From: Clostridium_AT radicumherbarum
Lineage (GTDB): Bacteria > Bacillota > Clostridia > Clostridiales > Clostridiaceae
Assembly: GCF_045310525.1 (NCBI RefSeq)
Contig: NZ_JBJHZY010000001.1
Span: 1,302,001 to 1,366,000 of the forward strand
Direction: 5' to 3'
Length of the DNA stretch: 64,000 bases
Below, piece by piece: positions 27,459-35,994 of this stretch. Position numbers and translations under genes: made by a program. Positions within the stretch are counted from its first letter, which is position 1. Each line of letters starts with the position of its first letter. Under the pieces are notes generated by a model that worked only from the letters and a program-made list of their open reading frames with translations, was not told where the DNA came from and did not search any database.

Positions 27459-28325
27459 ATGAGCGGAATAGCTGGAGAGGGATGTGAAATTTTAGTTCCT
27501 TTTAATGAAAGAAAACCAATTGAGGTTATAGAAAGAAGTATTACTACTACATATAGAAAACATATTTGGGCTAAGTTTATAAAGGCCATTCAAGAATATA
27601 ATTTGGTAGAAGAGGGAGACAAAATAGCTGTTGCAATTTCAGGAGGAAAGGATAGCCTTTTAATGGCAAAGCTTTTTCAAGAGCTTTATAAGCATAGCAA
27701 GGTTAAATTTGAGCTGGAATTTATTGTAGCAGACCCTGGATATCATGAAAATATTAAAGAGCTTTTAATCGAAAACTGTAAGCATCTAAATATTCCTATA
27801 AAGATTTTTAATTCAGGAATTTTTGAAATTGTTGATAAAATTGCTAAGGATTATCCCTGCTATATGTGTGCTAAAATGAGAAGAGGGGCATTGTATACAA
27901 AGGCCCAGGAATTAGGCTGCAATAAGGTTGCATTAGGACATCACTACAACGACGTAATAGAAACTACACTATTAAATGTACTTTATACTGGTAATTTTAG
28001 TACCATGCTTCCAAAGTTAAAATCCGATAATTTTGAAAATATGGAGCTTATAAGACCAATGTATTTTATTGAAGAAATGTATATTGAACGATTCACTCAA
28101 AATAGCGGTATTTGGCCACTTAATTGTGCTTGTATGGTTGCAGCTAAGAAAATAGGGAATAAACGCTATGAAATCAAAGCTCTAATAAAACAGTTAAAGG
28201 AAAACTTTAATGATGTGGAAAAATCGGTCTTCAGAGCTGCAGAAAATGTGAATATGAATGCTATACTCGGCTATAAAAAAGATGGACAAAAGCATAGTTA
28301 CTTAGAGTTTTACGATGAGGAGTAG
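27459..28325 (+). CDS. TtcA/TilS-like PP-loop ATPase (tRNA thiolation family)
   Basis: A 288-residue protein with the PP-loop SGGKDSLL near residue 60, a CYMCAKMRR motif near residue 137 and the GHHYNDVIETTLLNVLYTG motif that marks the TtcA branch. TtcA-type enzymes adenylate a tRNA base and insert sulfur using an Fe-S cluster held by CxxC cysteines; a second Cys pair (NCACM) is visible near residue 222. Exact tRNA target is not determinable. GAGAGGTG precedes the ATG. A small gene follows 5 bp later. Confidence 0.82.
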   Translation: MSGIAGEGCEILVPFNERKPIEVIERSITTTYRKHIWAKFIKAIQEYNLVEEGDKIAVAISGGKDSLLMAKLFQELYKHSKVKFELEFIVADPGYHENIKELLIENCKHLNIPIKIFNSGIFEIVDKIAKDYPCYMCAKMRRGALYTKAQELGCNKVALGHHYNDVIETTLLNVLYTGNFSTMLPKLKSDNFENMELIRPMYFIEEMYIERFTQNSGIWPLNCACMVAAKKIGNKRYEIKALIKQLKENFNDVEKSVFRAAENVNMNAILGYKKDGQKHSYLEFYDEE

Positions 28326-28330
28326 ATATT

Positions 28331-28603
28331 TTGATTAAGATTTGGGGCAAGGTTATAAAAAATAATAAGATCATTAAGGATGCTGTAGCAACTTCAAATA
28401 TAGAAGGAAATTATCAAGAAAAATTAAAGCAGTGTATCATTGAATTATGTGAAAAATTCGATATACAAAAACCATACTGGCTGCCCACTAATTTGGAGGA
28501 ATACAATAAAAGGAATAAAACCACATTTACTTATCATAATTTCATGGAAGAAATTGACTTTGATAAGTTCATAATACAGGAGTTAGATATAAAAAACAAA
28601 TGA
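28331..28603 (+). CDS. Small conserved-looking protein downstream of the TtcA-like gene
   Basis: A 90-residue soluble protein starting at TTG, with GAGGAG about 8 bases upstream, inside the end of the preceding gene. It is rich in Lys/Glu/Asn with aromatic pairs (KPYWLPTNLEEYNKRNKTTF). No domain is recognised. The 5-bp spacing suggests co-translation with the PP-loop gene and possibly a shared function. Its last three codons and stop (KNK-stop) lie inside a perfect palindrome. Confidence 0.65.
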   Translation: MIKIWGKVIKNNKIIKDAVATSNIEGNYQEKLKQCIIELCEKFDIQKPYWLPTNLEEYNKRNKTTFTYHNFMEEIDFDKFIIQELDIKNK

Positions 28604-28637
28604 GATTGTATGAATTCATACAATCTCATTTGTTTTT
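28592..28637. terminator. 46-bp perfect palindrome holding both convergent stop codons
   Basis: Twenty-three bases and their exact complement with no spacer, centred on GAATTC at 28612-28617. A-run on the left, T-run on the right, so it works as a bidirectional terminator. Both flanking genes end KNK-stop because each reads the same arm. Confidence 0.88.
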
Positions 28638-29141
28638 AAAACTATTCACCATAAACTTAAGGTCATAAATCATATCCCCAAAGGGGCTAGTGCAGCCATA
28701 ATCAATTAATACATTATTATCCTTCAATGTTCCCCAGGAGCTAACGGAAATTAGATCTTCATAAAACAGGTAATGTTTATCAGCTAGAATACATAAATCA
28801 TTAAAGAAATCTTTATCTTTAGAAAAATTAAAAACATTAATATATTTATCCTCAAGAGTATTACTTAATGGCACAGCTCTTTCCATAATCAAAATATTTG
28901 GTTTAAAGCAAGCAATAGGTGATAAATATTTTTTAAGCTTTAAATTTACATGGGTGAAAACGTAATGCTCTACTTTGTTCTGATAAATCCCTTCATTTCC
29001 TTTTGCAACCTTAATTACATAATTTTTATTAAGTGCATAAACCTTTCTGCTAATTCCTTCTCCAAGAAACATAAATTTTGAATCAAAATCTGTACTTTTT
29101 AAGCTGTACAAGTTTTTAAAAAATGCCTCTGAAATTGCCAC
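28626..29141 (-). CDS. Miniature protein-kinase-fold-like protein
   Basis: A 171-residue protein starting at GTG with TAGGTGA upstream. The order of motifs resembles a shortened kinase fold: glycine-loop FLGEGISRKVY (residues about 25-35), VIKV lysine, an alpha-C-like Glu, hinge ILIMERAVPL (about 105) and LIDYG (about 146) in the place of DFG. A clear HRD catalytic loop is missing, so it may bind nucleotide or be a pseudokinase. Neighbours give no functional hint. Assignment rests on motif order only. Confidence 0.5.
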   Translation of the reverse strand: MAISEAFFKNLYSLKSTDFDSKFMFLGEGISRKVYALNKNYVIKVAKGNEGIYQNKVEHYVFTHVNLKLKKYLSPIACFKPNILIMERAVPLSNTLEDKYINVFNFSKDKDFFNDLCILADKHYLFYEDLISVSSWGTLKDNNVLIDYGCTSPFGDMIYDLKFMVNSFKNK

Positions 29142-29206
29142 AGCATATCACCTAAAAATTATTCTAATATTACATATATGTTAATTTTTTTAGAATGCTA
29201 CTTTTT

Positions 29207-29899
29207 TTATTCAAAGGGCATTATACCAATGGCTTTATAAAAATCATAATCTACTGTATGACTTGTGCTTAAGTTATTATCTTTTCTAAACTTAATAACC
29301 TTTTCTTTCATAGTTTCCCCATATTTTCCGTCTAAAGCCCCTAAGTAATAGCCTTTATCTTTAAGCCTTCTCTGGACTTCATATACGTCTGCGCCTGTAT
29401 CACCAGGCTCCAGATATCTAAATTTGTTAATGAACATGTCATATGGACCACCATATATGACTACAGGGGTTCCATAGCCAACTCTTTCATATAAATTTTC
29501 TGCATCTTTATTAAGCATTCTTATGCAGCCAAGTGACACTGAACCGCCTATAGATAGGGGTTTATTAGTGCCATGTATGCCATATCTGCCCCAAGGTACA
29601 TTAAGCCCCATCCATCTAGTTCCAAAGCCTGCACTCCATTTTCCTTTACTAACAATATTCCATGTACCGATTGGAGATGGAGTAGATGGTTTTCCTCCGG
29701 CTATAGTATAAGAGCTGACAATTAAGTTTTTTTGTGTATCAATTAAATATAATTTTGTGTCCACTAAATCAATTAGAATATTGTATTTTGGTCTATATTC
29801 ATTAGATTTTATCTGGGTCTCAGCCTTTATTAACGTAGGGAAAAAGGATAAAATATATAATGAAAAAGAAAAAATTAAGGCATATTTTAAGGTTTTAAT
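29207..29899 (-). CDS. Exported L,D-transpeptidase (YkuD) with peptidoglycan-binding domain; probable ATT start
   Basis: The mature part has a YkuD domain with catalytic HGTNKPLSIGGSVSLGCIRM (His, then Cys) and a C-terminal peptidoglycan-binding repeat (LEPGDTGADVYEVQRRLKDKGYY). The first ATG/GTG/TTG in frame is GTG at 29764, which would cut into the first beta strand and leave no export signal. Forty-five codons upstream, ATT at 29899 lies exactly 8 bases after GAGGAG and opens a textbook signal peptide (MKTLKYALIFSFSLYILSFF, then PTLIKA). I therefore propose ATT as start, giving 230 residues. An in-frame TGA lies just before. It would form 3-3 or protein-linked crosslinks in the cell wall. 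Confidence 0.75.
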   Translation of the reverse strand: MKTLKYALIFSFSLYILSFFPTLIKAETQIKSNEYRPKYNILIDLVDTKLYLIDTQKNLIVSSYTIAGGKPSTPSPIGTWNIVSKGKWSAGFGTRWMGLNVPWGRYGIHGTNKPLSIGGSVSLGCIRMLNKDAENLYERVGYGTPVVIYGGPYDMFINKFRYLEPGDTGADVYEVQRRLKDKGYYLGALDGKYGETMKEKVIKFRKDNNLSTSHTVDYDFYKAIGIMPFE

Positions 29900-29970
29900 T
29901 TTATCAACTCCTCACTATTATAAAATACAAAGTTATTATTTACTTTAATAAATTAAATATTCAAATAAAA

Positions 29971-30020
29971 AAGTAAGAAGAGTGGAGATATGTTTTATAC
30001 ATACTTTACTCTTCTTACTT
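29971..30020 (-). terminator. Terminator of the NlpC/P60-SH3 gene
   Basis: A 13-bp stem AAGTAAGAAGAGT/ACTCTTCTTACTT with a 24-nt loop; on the minus strand a run of Ts follows. Confidence 0.78.
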
Positions 30021-30039
30021 TTTAGTTGATTTTATTATA

Positions 30040-31173
30040 TTAATTTACATATTTTATATAATCGCTATAAACATAACCTTGAATTCCATTTAATTTTATA
30101 TTTATCCAATTACCATCTTGAGATGAGCCTAAAAGTTCTGCAAATTGATTTCGTGCTAAGGTTCCGTAAATTGAACTACTTGCAGAAGCAGATGCTCTAA
30201 TATTAAGTAGGTACACATTATTTATGGCAACGTATCTGCCTGTTAAATTTGAATTAATAAGATTTCCATATATAAAGCCTGACTGACCATTATAGGTTAT
30301 TTGATACCAGCCATTAGAAAAATTCAAAATATTTACAATTGAGTCCTTTGGGATGGTTCCTGCTAAACTTGCGGTTGTAGAAGGACTAGTTCTAAAATTT
30401 GCCGCATAATTTACATTGATTATTTTACCTAAGGAAATAGATGTAGCAATAGAATCATCAACAATATTTATATATCTGCCGGGAATATAGCCATTATTAA
30501 TATCATCCATTGTAACAAAATACCTTTTAGTGCCTTGAATACCTCCAAACACCTGATCCCAAGTTGCCTCATAGGTATATGCACCACTAATACCATTTAA
30601 GGTACCCCATCTATCAAAAATCAATACGTGATCACCTGGTCTATTAAGAATATCCATATGCTTTAATTGACTCAAAGATATTTTTGTAAAATAGTTATCA
30701 AATAAGGAATAGGTAGAGAGTTTATCACCTGAAATATTAAAAACTGACTGAACAAAACCTGAACAATCTATGCCTGAAGTACCTGGAATTAATCCATAAC
30801 CTGCAGTTGTATTTACATTACCTGTATAGGCTCCCTTATTAACCGCATCTAAGAAATTTGTCCAAGAAGCACCGTATGAACTTGAATCTAAGCTATCATG
30901 ACCACCCCAATTATAGGGAATTCCTCTAGCTTCATCTGCGGAAATTCCATTTAACTGATCTGGCTGAGTTACCATAGAAGAATAGGTAGAACTTATAGAA
31001 TTATTTTTGCTTTTGTCATAAGTCCATGTGAGATTTATCATATTCAGTGCTCTTTGTTCTGCTTGACTTCTAGAAATAGAAGCGGCAGTAACAGCGCCTG
31101 CTTTATAAGAAGGAATTGTAAGTGCAGCTAAAAACATTAATGCTAATGATGTTTTATGGGTCCATTTCAACAA
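30040..31173 (-). CDS. Exported NlpC/P60-like wall hydrolase with two SH3 domains
   Basis: A 377-residue protein starting at TTG with ATAGGAGTG upstream. Signal peptide (residues 1-27), then an amidase-like region with catalytic Cys in SGIDCSGFVQSVF (about 135) and His in RPGDHVLIFDRW (about 180), followed by two bacterial SH3 domains (about 250-310 and 315-377; NFRTSPSTTASLAGTIPKDS, LNIRASASASSSIYGTL). It should cut peptidoglycan stem peptides outside the cell. The 80-residue insert before the Cys is unlike simple NlpC/P60 proteins. A terminator separates it from the LysM hydrolase upstream. Confidence 0.82.
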   Translation of the reverse strand: MLKWTHKTSLALMFLAALTIPSYKAGAVTAASISRSQAEQRALNMINLTWTYDKSKNNSISSTYSSMVTQPDQLNGISADEARGIPYNWGGHDSLDSSSYGASWTNFLDAVNKGAYTGNVNTTAGYGLIPGTSGIDCSGFVQSVFNISGDKLSTYSLFDNYFTKISLSQLKHMDILNRPGDHVLIFDRWGTLNGISGAYTYEATWDQVFGGIQGTKRYFVTMDDINNGYIPGRYINIVDDSIATSISLGKIINVNYAANFRTSPSTTASLAGTIPKDSIVNILNFSNGWYQITYNGQSGFIYGNLINSNLTGRYVAINNVYLLNIRASASASSSIYGTLARNQFAELLGSSQDGNWINIKLNGIQGYVYSDYIKYVN

Positions 31174-31200
31174 TTATCACTCCTATAAGATTTTATAAAA

Positions 31201-31229
31201 TAAGGAGCTGTTTTTGTGACAGCTCCTTA
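31201..31229 (-). terminator. Terminator of the LysM hydrolase gene
   Basis: A perfect 11-bp stem TAAGGAGCTGT/ACAGCTCCTTA with a 7-nt loop, 12 bp after the stop; tail TTTTAT on the minus strand. Confidence 0.8.
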
Positions 31230-31240
31230 TACAAATCAAA

Positions 31241-32026
31241 TTAATATGAAAAAACCATTTTATCAACTCTTAATGCTACAGTCTTTGACCAAAGCCAAGT
31301 ATTTGTAGTACTATCATCAAAATAGAACTGTGCACCATGAGTAGGATCTACACCTTTTAATGCATCTAAGGCTGCCTGTCTACTATCAGCTGTAGCAGCA
31401 TTATTAATCCATCCATTTAAAACTGGTGTAAATTGATAGTAACCATTTATTTGTTGATAGATAACATCTTTAATAGTATTTGGCCAATCAGCACTTTTTA
31501 CTCTGTTTACTACAACAGCACCAACAGCAACTTTAGCTTCATATGGCTCACCTTGAGCTTCAGCGTTTATAAGTCTAGCTAATAGATCTAAGTCTGCTGT
31601 AGTGTAAGGAATTACACCTGCAGAAGTCTGACCTCCAGAACTTGAAGGAGTTGAACTTGGTGAGGAGCTTGTACCAGGAATTATTAAAGTTTGATTTGGA
31701 TATATAGCATCAACCCAATAGTTATTTGCAGTTCTTAAAGCAGTTAGAGAAACACCAAATTTTTTTGATATTAAATATAAGGTATCTCCGCTTTTTACTG
31801 TATATTGCACAGCAGGCACATTTAATACTTGTCCAGGATAAATCATAGCAGAACTTAAGTTATTGTTTTGCATTAGTACTGAACTATTTGTATTAAATAA
31901 ATTACCTATTTTATAGAGAGAATCACCAGATACAACTTTGTAGCTGGCAGCATGTACTAAATTACCAGATAGGAATGAGATTGATAGTGCAAAAAGTAAA
32001 CTTTTTGTTATTTTAGATTTTAGCAT
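31241..32026 (-). CDS. Exported LysM-SleB-type cell wall hydrolase
   Basis: A 261-residue protein with a signal peptide (1-26), two LysM repeats (about 28-71 and 74-117; YKVVSGDSLYKIGNLF, YTVKSGDTLYLISKKF), a Ser/Pro linker and a hydrolase_2 (SleB/CwlJ) domain with ARLINAEAQGEPYEAKVAVGAVVVNR, whose Glu is the expected catalytic acid. It cleaves peptidoglycan glycan strands; related proteins act in spore cortex lysis or vegetative wall turnover. Expression should answer to c-di-AMP through the riboswitch directly upstream. AAAGGAGG precedes the ATG. Confidence 0.9.
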   Translation of the reverse strand: MLKSKITKSLLFALSISFLSGNLVHAASYKVVSGDSLYKIGNLFNTNSSVLMQNNNLSSAMIYPGQVLNVPAVQYTVKSGDTLYLISKKFGVSLTALRTANNYWVDAIYPNQTLIIPGTSSSPSSTPSSSGGQTSAGVIPYTTADLDLLARLINAEAQGEPYEAKVAVGAVVVNRVKSADWPNTIKDVIYQQINGYYQFTPVLNGWINNAATADSRQAALDALKGVDPTHGAQFYFDDSTTNTWLWSKTVALRVDKMVFSY

Positions 32027-32036
32027 AATTGCCTCC

Positions 32037-32152
32037 TTTTGCCTCCGAGGTTAGTTGACGGGTTCGGGTAAGAGGTACCCTACTCATTAGATGAGATTCA
32101 CCCCAGGATAAATCCCCCGTACTCCTTTTGGAGATTCGGCGTTTTGTATGTG
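32037..32152 (-). promoter_or_regulatory. ydaO/yuaA-type c-di-AMP riboswitch
   Basis: The 5' leader of the LysM-SleB gene carries the conserved ydaO blocks on the minus strand: CGCCGAATCTCC (about 32141-32130), GGGGTGAATC (32104-32095), CCCGAACCC (32068-32060) and CCGTCAACTAACCTCGG (32061-32045). The family binds c-di-AMP and usually shuts off expression when ligand is high. Wall hydrolases are a well-known target class. The element ends just ahead of the ribosome site. Confidence 0.92.
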
Positions 32153-32378
32153 ATTATTGTAACAAATGAAATTATATATTTCTAGGCAATATATGTGGAA
32201 ATGAGGGCAAATGATGGTATATGTTTTATTCTTAAGTATATTAAAGTTTATTTTAATCTAAACTATACATTATAAAATTAAAGTTCTTAAAACTATTTTA
32301 AATATATATAAAGTTGCGACAAAAATTTATATATTATATTATAAAATAAGGATTAATTTTAGAGGGGATGGCATATGA
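32153..32378 (+). promoter_or_regulatory. Divergent promoter region, with MFS promoter at 32314-32342
   Basis: TTGCGA (32314-32319), 17 bp, TATTAT (32337-32342) is a good sigma-A promoter for the MFS gene at 32379. The rest of this A+T-rich gap must hold the minus-strand promoter of the riboswitch leader, but I see no clean match. Confidence 0.55.
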
Positions 32379-33626
32379 ATGAATTTAATGACGAATTTTA
32401 AAAGACTAGGCAGTAATAATTTCCATGCATTAACCCATAAAAATTTTAGGTATTATTGGTTTGGACAATGTATCTCTTTAATAGGTACATGGATGCAAAG
32501 TATAGGTCAATCTTGGCTGGTTTTTACCCTAACAGGCTCACCATTTCTGCTTGGACTAGTTGGTACTATTCAATTCCTGCCCATAACAATATTTTCTCTT
32601 TTTGCCGGAGTAGTTGTAGATAGGTTTCCTAAGAAGAAGATATTATTAATAACTCAAAGCATATCTATGCTGCTTGCTTTAACTCTTTCAATTTTAGTAT
32701 TTACACATACAGTAAAATATTCATACATACTTATAATAGCTCTTATTTTGGGATTTACAAATACATTGGATACACCAACACGACAAACCTTTGTGGTTGA
32801 GGTAGTTGGAAAGGAAGATTTAATGAACGCAATTGCATTAAATTCTGCTGTTTTTAACTTAGCAAGGATTCTTGGACCATCAATAGGTGCGTTAATTATG
32901 TCACTACTAGGTGCAGGATGGTGTTTCTTGTTAAATGGCCTTAGTTTCATAGCAGTTATTTATGGACTTATTAAAATAAAACCAACCCCTTATGTTAGAA
33001 AAACAAATCCAGAAAGCAAAATATTAAAGGAGATTAAAGATGGGTTATTATACATTTATAAGACTCCAAAGCTATTGAAAACAGTTTTAATTGTATTTGT
33101 AATGGGAGTTTTTGCTTTTAATTATAATGTGCTACTTCCTGTATTTACAAAAAATGTTCTTCATCAGTCGGAGAGAACCTATGGATTTTTAATGGCCTCA
33201 TTGGGAATAGGTTCACTTATTGGAGCTGTTACGGTTTCTCTTAAAAGCAGGAAGGGTCCTAAACATTCAACTTTGCTCCTAAGTTCAATTATAGTATCAA
33301 TAATGCTGATGCTTACTGGATTAAGTAAACTAGAGTACATAGCTGCAATTTCTTTAGCTATAACTGGTGTATTTAATATTTACTTTTCCACAACAGCAAA
33401 TTCTACACTCCAAATAAACGCTAAAGATGAATACAGGGGAAGGGTGATGAGTGTATATGCCTTAGTTTTTGCAGGTTCAACTCCTATAGGTAATTTATTT
33501 TCAGGTACTGCTGCGGATAAGCTTGGAGCTTCCTCAGCCTTTGTGGTAAGCGGGATATTAAGCCTTTTATTTATAACTATTTTAGTAATAATATTTAATA
33601 GAAAACTAAGCTCTGAAAGAGCTTAA
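32379..33626 (+). CDS. MFS exporter (EntS/macrolide-efflux-like branch)
   Basis: A 415-residue protein with about 12 helices. Its start NFRYYWFGQCISLIGTWMQSIGQSWLV and the ALNSAVFNLARILGPSIGALI segment are typical of the MFS_3 branch, which exports siderophores or drugs. The ATG at 32379 is 11 bases after AGAGGGG; an ATG 4 bases earlier is in another frame and ends after 8 codons. Substrate unknown. Confidence 0.82.
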   Translation: MNLMTNFKRLGSNNFHALTHKNFRYYWFGQCISLIGTWMQSIGQSWLVFTLTGSPFLLGLVGTIQFLPITIFSLFAGVVVDRFPKKKILLITQSISMLLALTLSILVFTHTVKYSYILIIALILGFTNTLDTPTRQTFVVEVVGKEDLMNAIALNSAVFNLARILGPSIGALIMSLLGAGWCFLLNGLSFIAVIYGLIKIKPTPYVRKTNPESKILKEIKDGLLYIYKTPKLLKTVLIVFVMGVFAFNYNVLLPVFTKNVLHQSERTYGFLMASLGIGSLIGAVTVSLKSRKGPKHSTLLLSSIIVSIMLMLTGLSKLEYIAAISLAITGVFNIYFSTTANSTLQINAKDEYRGRVMSVYALVFAGSTPIGNLFSGTAADKLGASSAFVVSGILSLLFITILVIIFNRKLSSERA

Positions 33627-33682
33627 TTTAAAGCAGCTTTTCATCTTCATTGATTTTTACAGCATTATAAATGAAATATAAA

Positions 33683-33719
33683 AAAGGGATGAGTTAAAAA
33701 TCTTTTAACTCATCCCTTT
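33683..33719. terminator. Bidirectional terminator
   Basis: A perfect 17-bp stem AAAGGGATGAGTTAAAA with its complement and a 3-nt loop, between the convergent MFS and LTA-synthase-like genes. Confidence 0.88.
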
Positions 33720-33722
33720 AAG

Positions 33723-35591
33723 TTATTTAGCGTAATTTTTAAAATAATTACTTCTAATAATTGTGTCAGAAATAGTTATACCCTCAATTGCTGAGTTCTT
33801 CTCCTTTTCACTAGAACTCTTACCAATATAATCTCCATTTGTAAGAACTGCAAAACTCTTATTGGTATTAAATAAATTCTTTCCAATAGCCGTTTTTTCA
33901 AGAGATTTAGTATCAGCACCCATTATATAAGCAAGGCTAGGAAGGAGGTCAACTTGTCCACCAATATTATCGAATTTTTTACCTTCCAAACCTTTAGTGT
34001 ATATAATAAGAGGAACTCTCATATTATTATTTTGCCACCAGCTTTCTTGAGGCTGGATTTTTGAAACCTCATCATTGTAATATTTGTGTATTCCTGTATG
34101 ATCACCATAAACCACTACAACTGAATTATCTAATATACCATCCTTTTGAAGTTTGTCTAGAAAAATTCCAATATGTTTATCGGTATAATGAATACTTTGG
34201 AAGTAGCCCCCTAATTTTGTTTCATCTAGCTTACTGTCGAGCTTTAATTCTCTATATTGTGCTGGTATATCAAAAGGTCCATGACTTGATAAAGTTATCA
34301 TAAAACTGTAAAAGGGCTGCTTTTGCTTTGCGATTATAGGCTCTGCCTGACGAAGGAAAGAACCATCACTTAAACCAAGTCCAATTGTTTCATCTAGTTT
34401 ATAAGAGGTTTCATCAACTGCCTTTTGAAAACCAATGGAAGTAAGTGCAGGCATCCAATTCCAATAGGAACCTTTATCTGGATGTAGTGCAATAGTTGAA
34501 TAACCAATACCTTGCATTAACTTAGGTAGAGAATTATAACTATTATTAGGGTACCGGAAGAAAGTACTTCCAATCCTTACAGGATAAACTGATGTATTTG
34601 TCATTAACTCTGCATCTGAGGTTGTTCCGTTGTTTACTTGTTCATAATAGTTATCAAAATAAAAACTGTTTTTTAATAATTTATTTATATTAGGAGTTAT
34701 TTCTTGATTGTTAATTTTTTGGCCTATAACGAAATTCTCTAAGGATTCAACCTGAATGAGAATTAAATTTTTACCTTTAAACATACCCTTATATTCATTG
34801 TCCGGAAGGGATTCCTTATTATTAGTAAACCAAGTTTCTATTTGATTTTTCTCAGTACTTGAAAGATTATAGGGCTTATTATCTTCATAATAGTTATAGG
34901 CATCATAAATATGATAACCTAGAGGTGATAAATTAGCCATTGTTTGAGTAGGCGTCCAGCAAATTCTAAAAAGTATAGTCTTTTGTCCTTTTTCAACTAT
35001 ATCTATTTTGTAATGGTCAAACCATAAATAACCGATAGATATCAATAAGCTAAATAAAAAAATTAAAGGTAATCTCTTTCGATTCTTGTAGTGATTTTTG
35101 CACAATATTGTTAAAGGAATTAGAATTATAAAGTCAGCTACAAAAATCAAGTCAATTGTTCTCATCATTGAAAATACATCACTTGATAAATTGTTTAAAT
35201 TACCAGTTTGACTTAAATTGTGCAGGGTTAAGAAACTATTAAAACCTCTAAAATACCATAAATCACATAATAATAGAAAGGTAAATAATAGATCTATAGC
35301 TATAAAATACAGGAGCTTGCCTCTATTTTTAAATAAAAAAGAAAAGGACAAGAAAATAATAATAAAACATAAATAAACTAATAGATGTGGACTTCCATAA
35401 AATGCCCATCCTACTTTAAAGGATGTGGCTTTTTCGCTATTTACTAGCAAAATAAAAAGTATTGATTTTAAATAAAGGCATAAAAGAGTCACAAAAAACA
35501 AAGTGTCTTTTGCAAGTAATTGTAGGTTTTCTTTTAAAATGCCTTTTCTGTTGATTTTATTTGTATTTAATTTAGTAGTATTATTTAGCAA
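33723..35591 (-). CDS. LTA synthase-like membrane sulfatase-fold enzyme
   Basis: A 622-residue protein starting at TTG. Five hydrophobic segments occupy residues about 25-185, followed by a large extracellular sulfatase-fold domain. The nucleophile Thr lies in NNGTTSDAELMTNTSVYP (about residue 320), with metal ligands in ILIQVESLE, VVVYGDHTG and the SSHGPF motif. LtaS enzymes transfer glycerol phosphate from phosphatidylglycerol to build lipoteichoic acid. Related enzymes act as primases or phosphoethanolamine transferases, which I cannot exclude. Confidence 0.88.
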   Translation of the reverse strand: MLNNTTKLNTNKINRKGILKENLQLLAKDTLFFVTLLCLYLKSILFILLVNSEKATSFKVGWAFYGSPHLLVYLCFIIIFLSFSFLFKNRGKLLYFIAIDLLFTFLLLCDLWYFRGFNSFLTLHNLSQTGNLNNLSSDVFSMMRTIDLIFVADFIILIPLTILCKNHYKNRKRLPLIFLFSLLISIGYLWFDHYKIDIVEKGQKTILFRICWTPTQTMANLSPLGYHIYDAYNYYEDNKPYNLSSTEKNQIETWFTNNKESLPDNEYKGMFKGKNLILIQVESLENFVIGQKINNQEITPNINKLLKNSFYFDNYYEQVNNGTTSDAELMTNTSVYPVRIGSTFFRYPNNSYNSLPKLMQGIGYSTIALHPDKGSYWNWMPALTSIGFQKAVDETSYKLDETIGLGLSDGSFLRQAEPIIAKQKQPFYSFMITLSSHGPFDIPAQYRELKLDSKLDETKLGGYFQSIHYTDKHIGIFLDKLQKDGILDNSVVVVYGDHTGIHKYYNDEVSKIQPQESWWQNNNMRVPLIIYTKGLEGKKFDNIGGQVDLLPSLAYIMGADTKSLEKTAIGKNLFNTNKSFAVLTNGDYIGKSSSEKEKNSAIEGITISDTIIRSNYFKNYAK

Positions 35592-35676
35592 AACTAAAAC
35601 CCCTTTTGTATTATATATTTAAATCACAATAAAAATTATACAGTAATTATTTTAATAGAACAATAAGTAAAACAAA

Positions 35677-35703
35677 AATCTGGTTACATAAAATAACCAG
35701 ATT
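35677..35703 (-). terminator. Terminator of the 53-residue membrane protein gene
   Basis: A 10-bp stem AATCTGGTTA/TAACCAGATT with a 7-nt loop followed on the minus strand by TTTGTTTT. Confidence 0.8.
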
Positions 35704-35716
35704 CAGTGCCTTAGAA

Positions 35717-35878
35717 TTAATAATTTATTGAAATTTGAGCTGAATAATTATGTGGATTGATTTCTTCTATAGTTGGTGTTTTACCATTCTTGTTTTTAAG
35801 GTAACCTCTGTATATAAAAAATATTTCAACTAAAAGTATTAATATTAATACGGCAAGTATTTTTATAAATCTTGACAT
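35717..35878 (-). CDS. 53-residue single-span membrane protein
   Basis: ATG at 35878 preceded at close spacing by GGAGG; the product opens MSRFIKILAVLILILLVEIF, a single membrane helix, followed by a short hydrophilic tail ending AQISINY. A terminator begins 14 bp after the stop, so it looks like a monocistronic small gene between the LTA synthase-like gene and queT. Function unknown. Confidence 0.7.
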   Translation of the reverse strand: MSRFIKILAVLILILLVEIFFIYRGYLKNKNGKTPTIEEINPHNYSAQISINY

Positions 35879-35994
35879 TCATACCTCCATATACATTGCT
35901 TGAGAATACAATACATATATATTAATATTTATGCTGCTAATACTGCTCATAATATTAAATTGAAATAATTTTTAACTTAAAATAAAGTATTGAT

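Noticed and set aside
32375..32401. 8-codon ORF overlapping the MFS start, better spaced from AGAGGGG than the MFS ATG
   Set aside because: Could be a leader peptide, but such short overlaps occur by chance and nothing else supports it.
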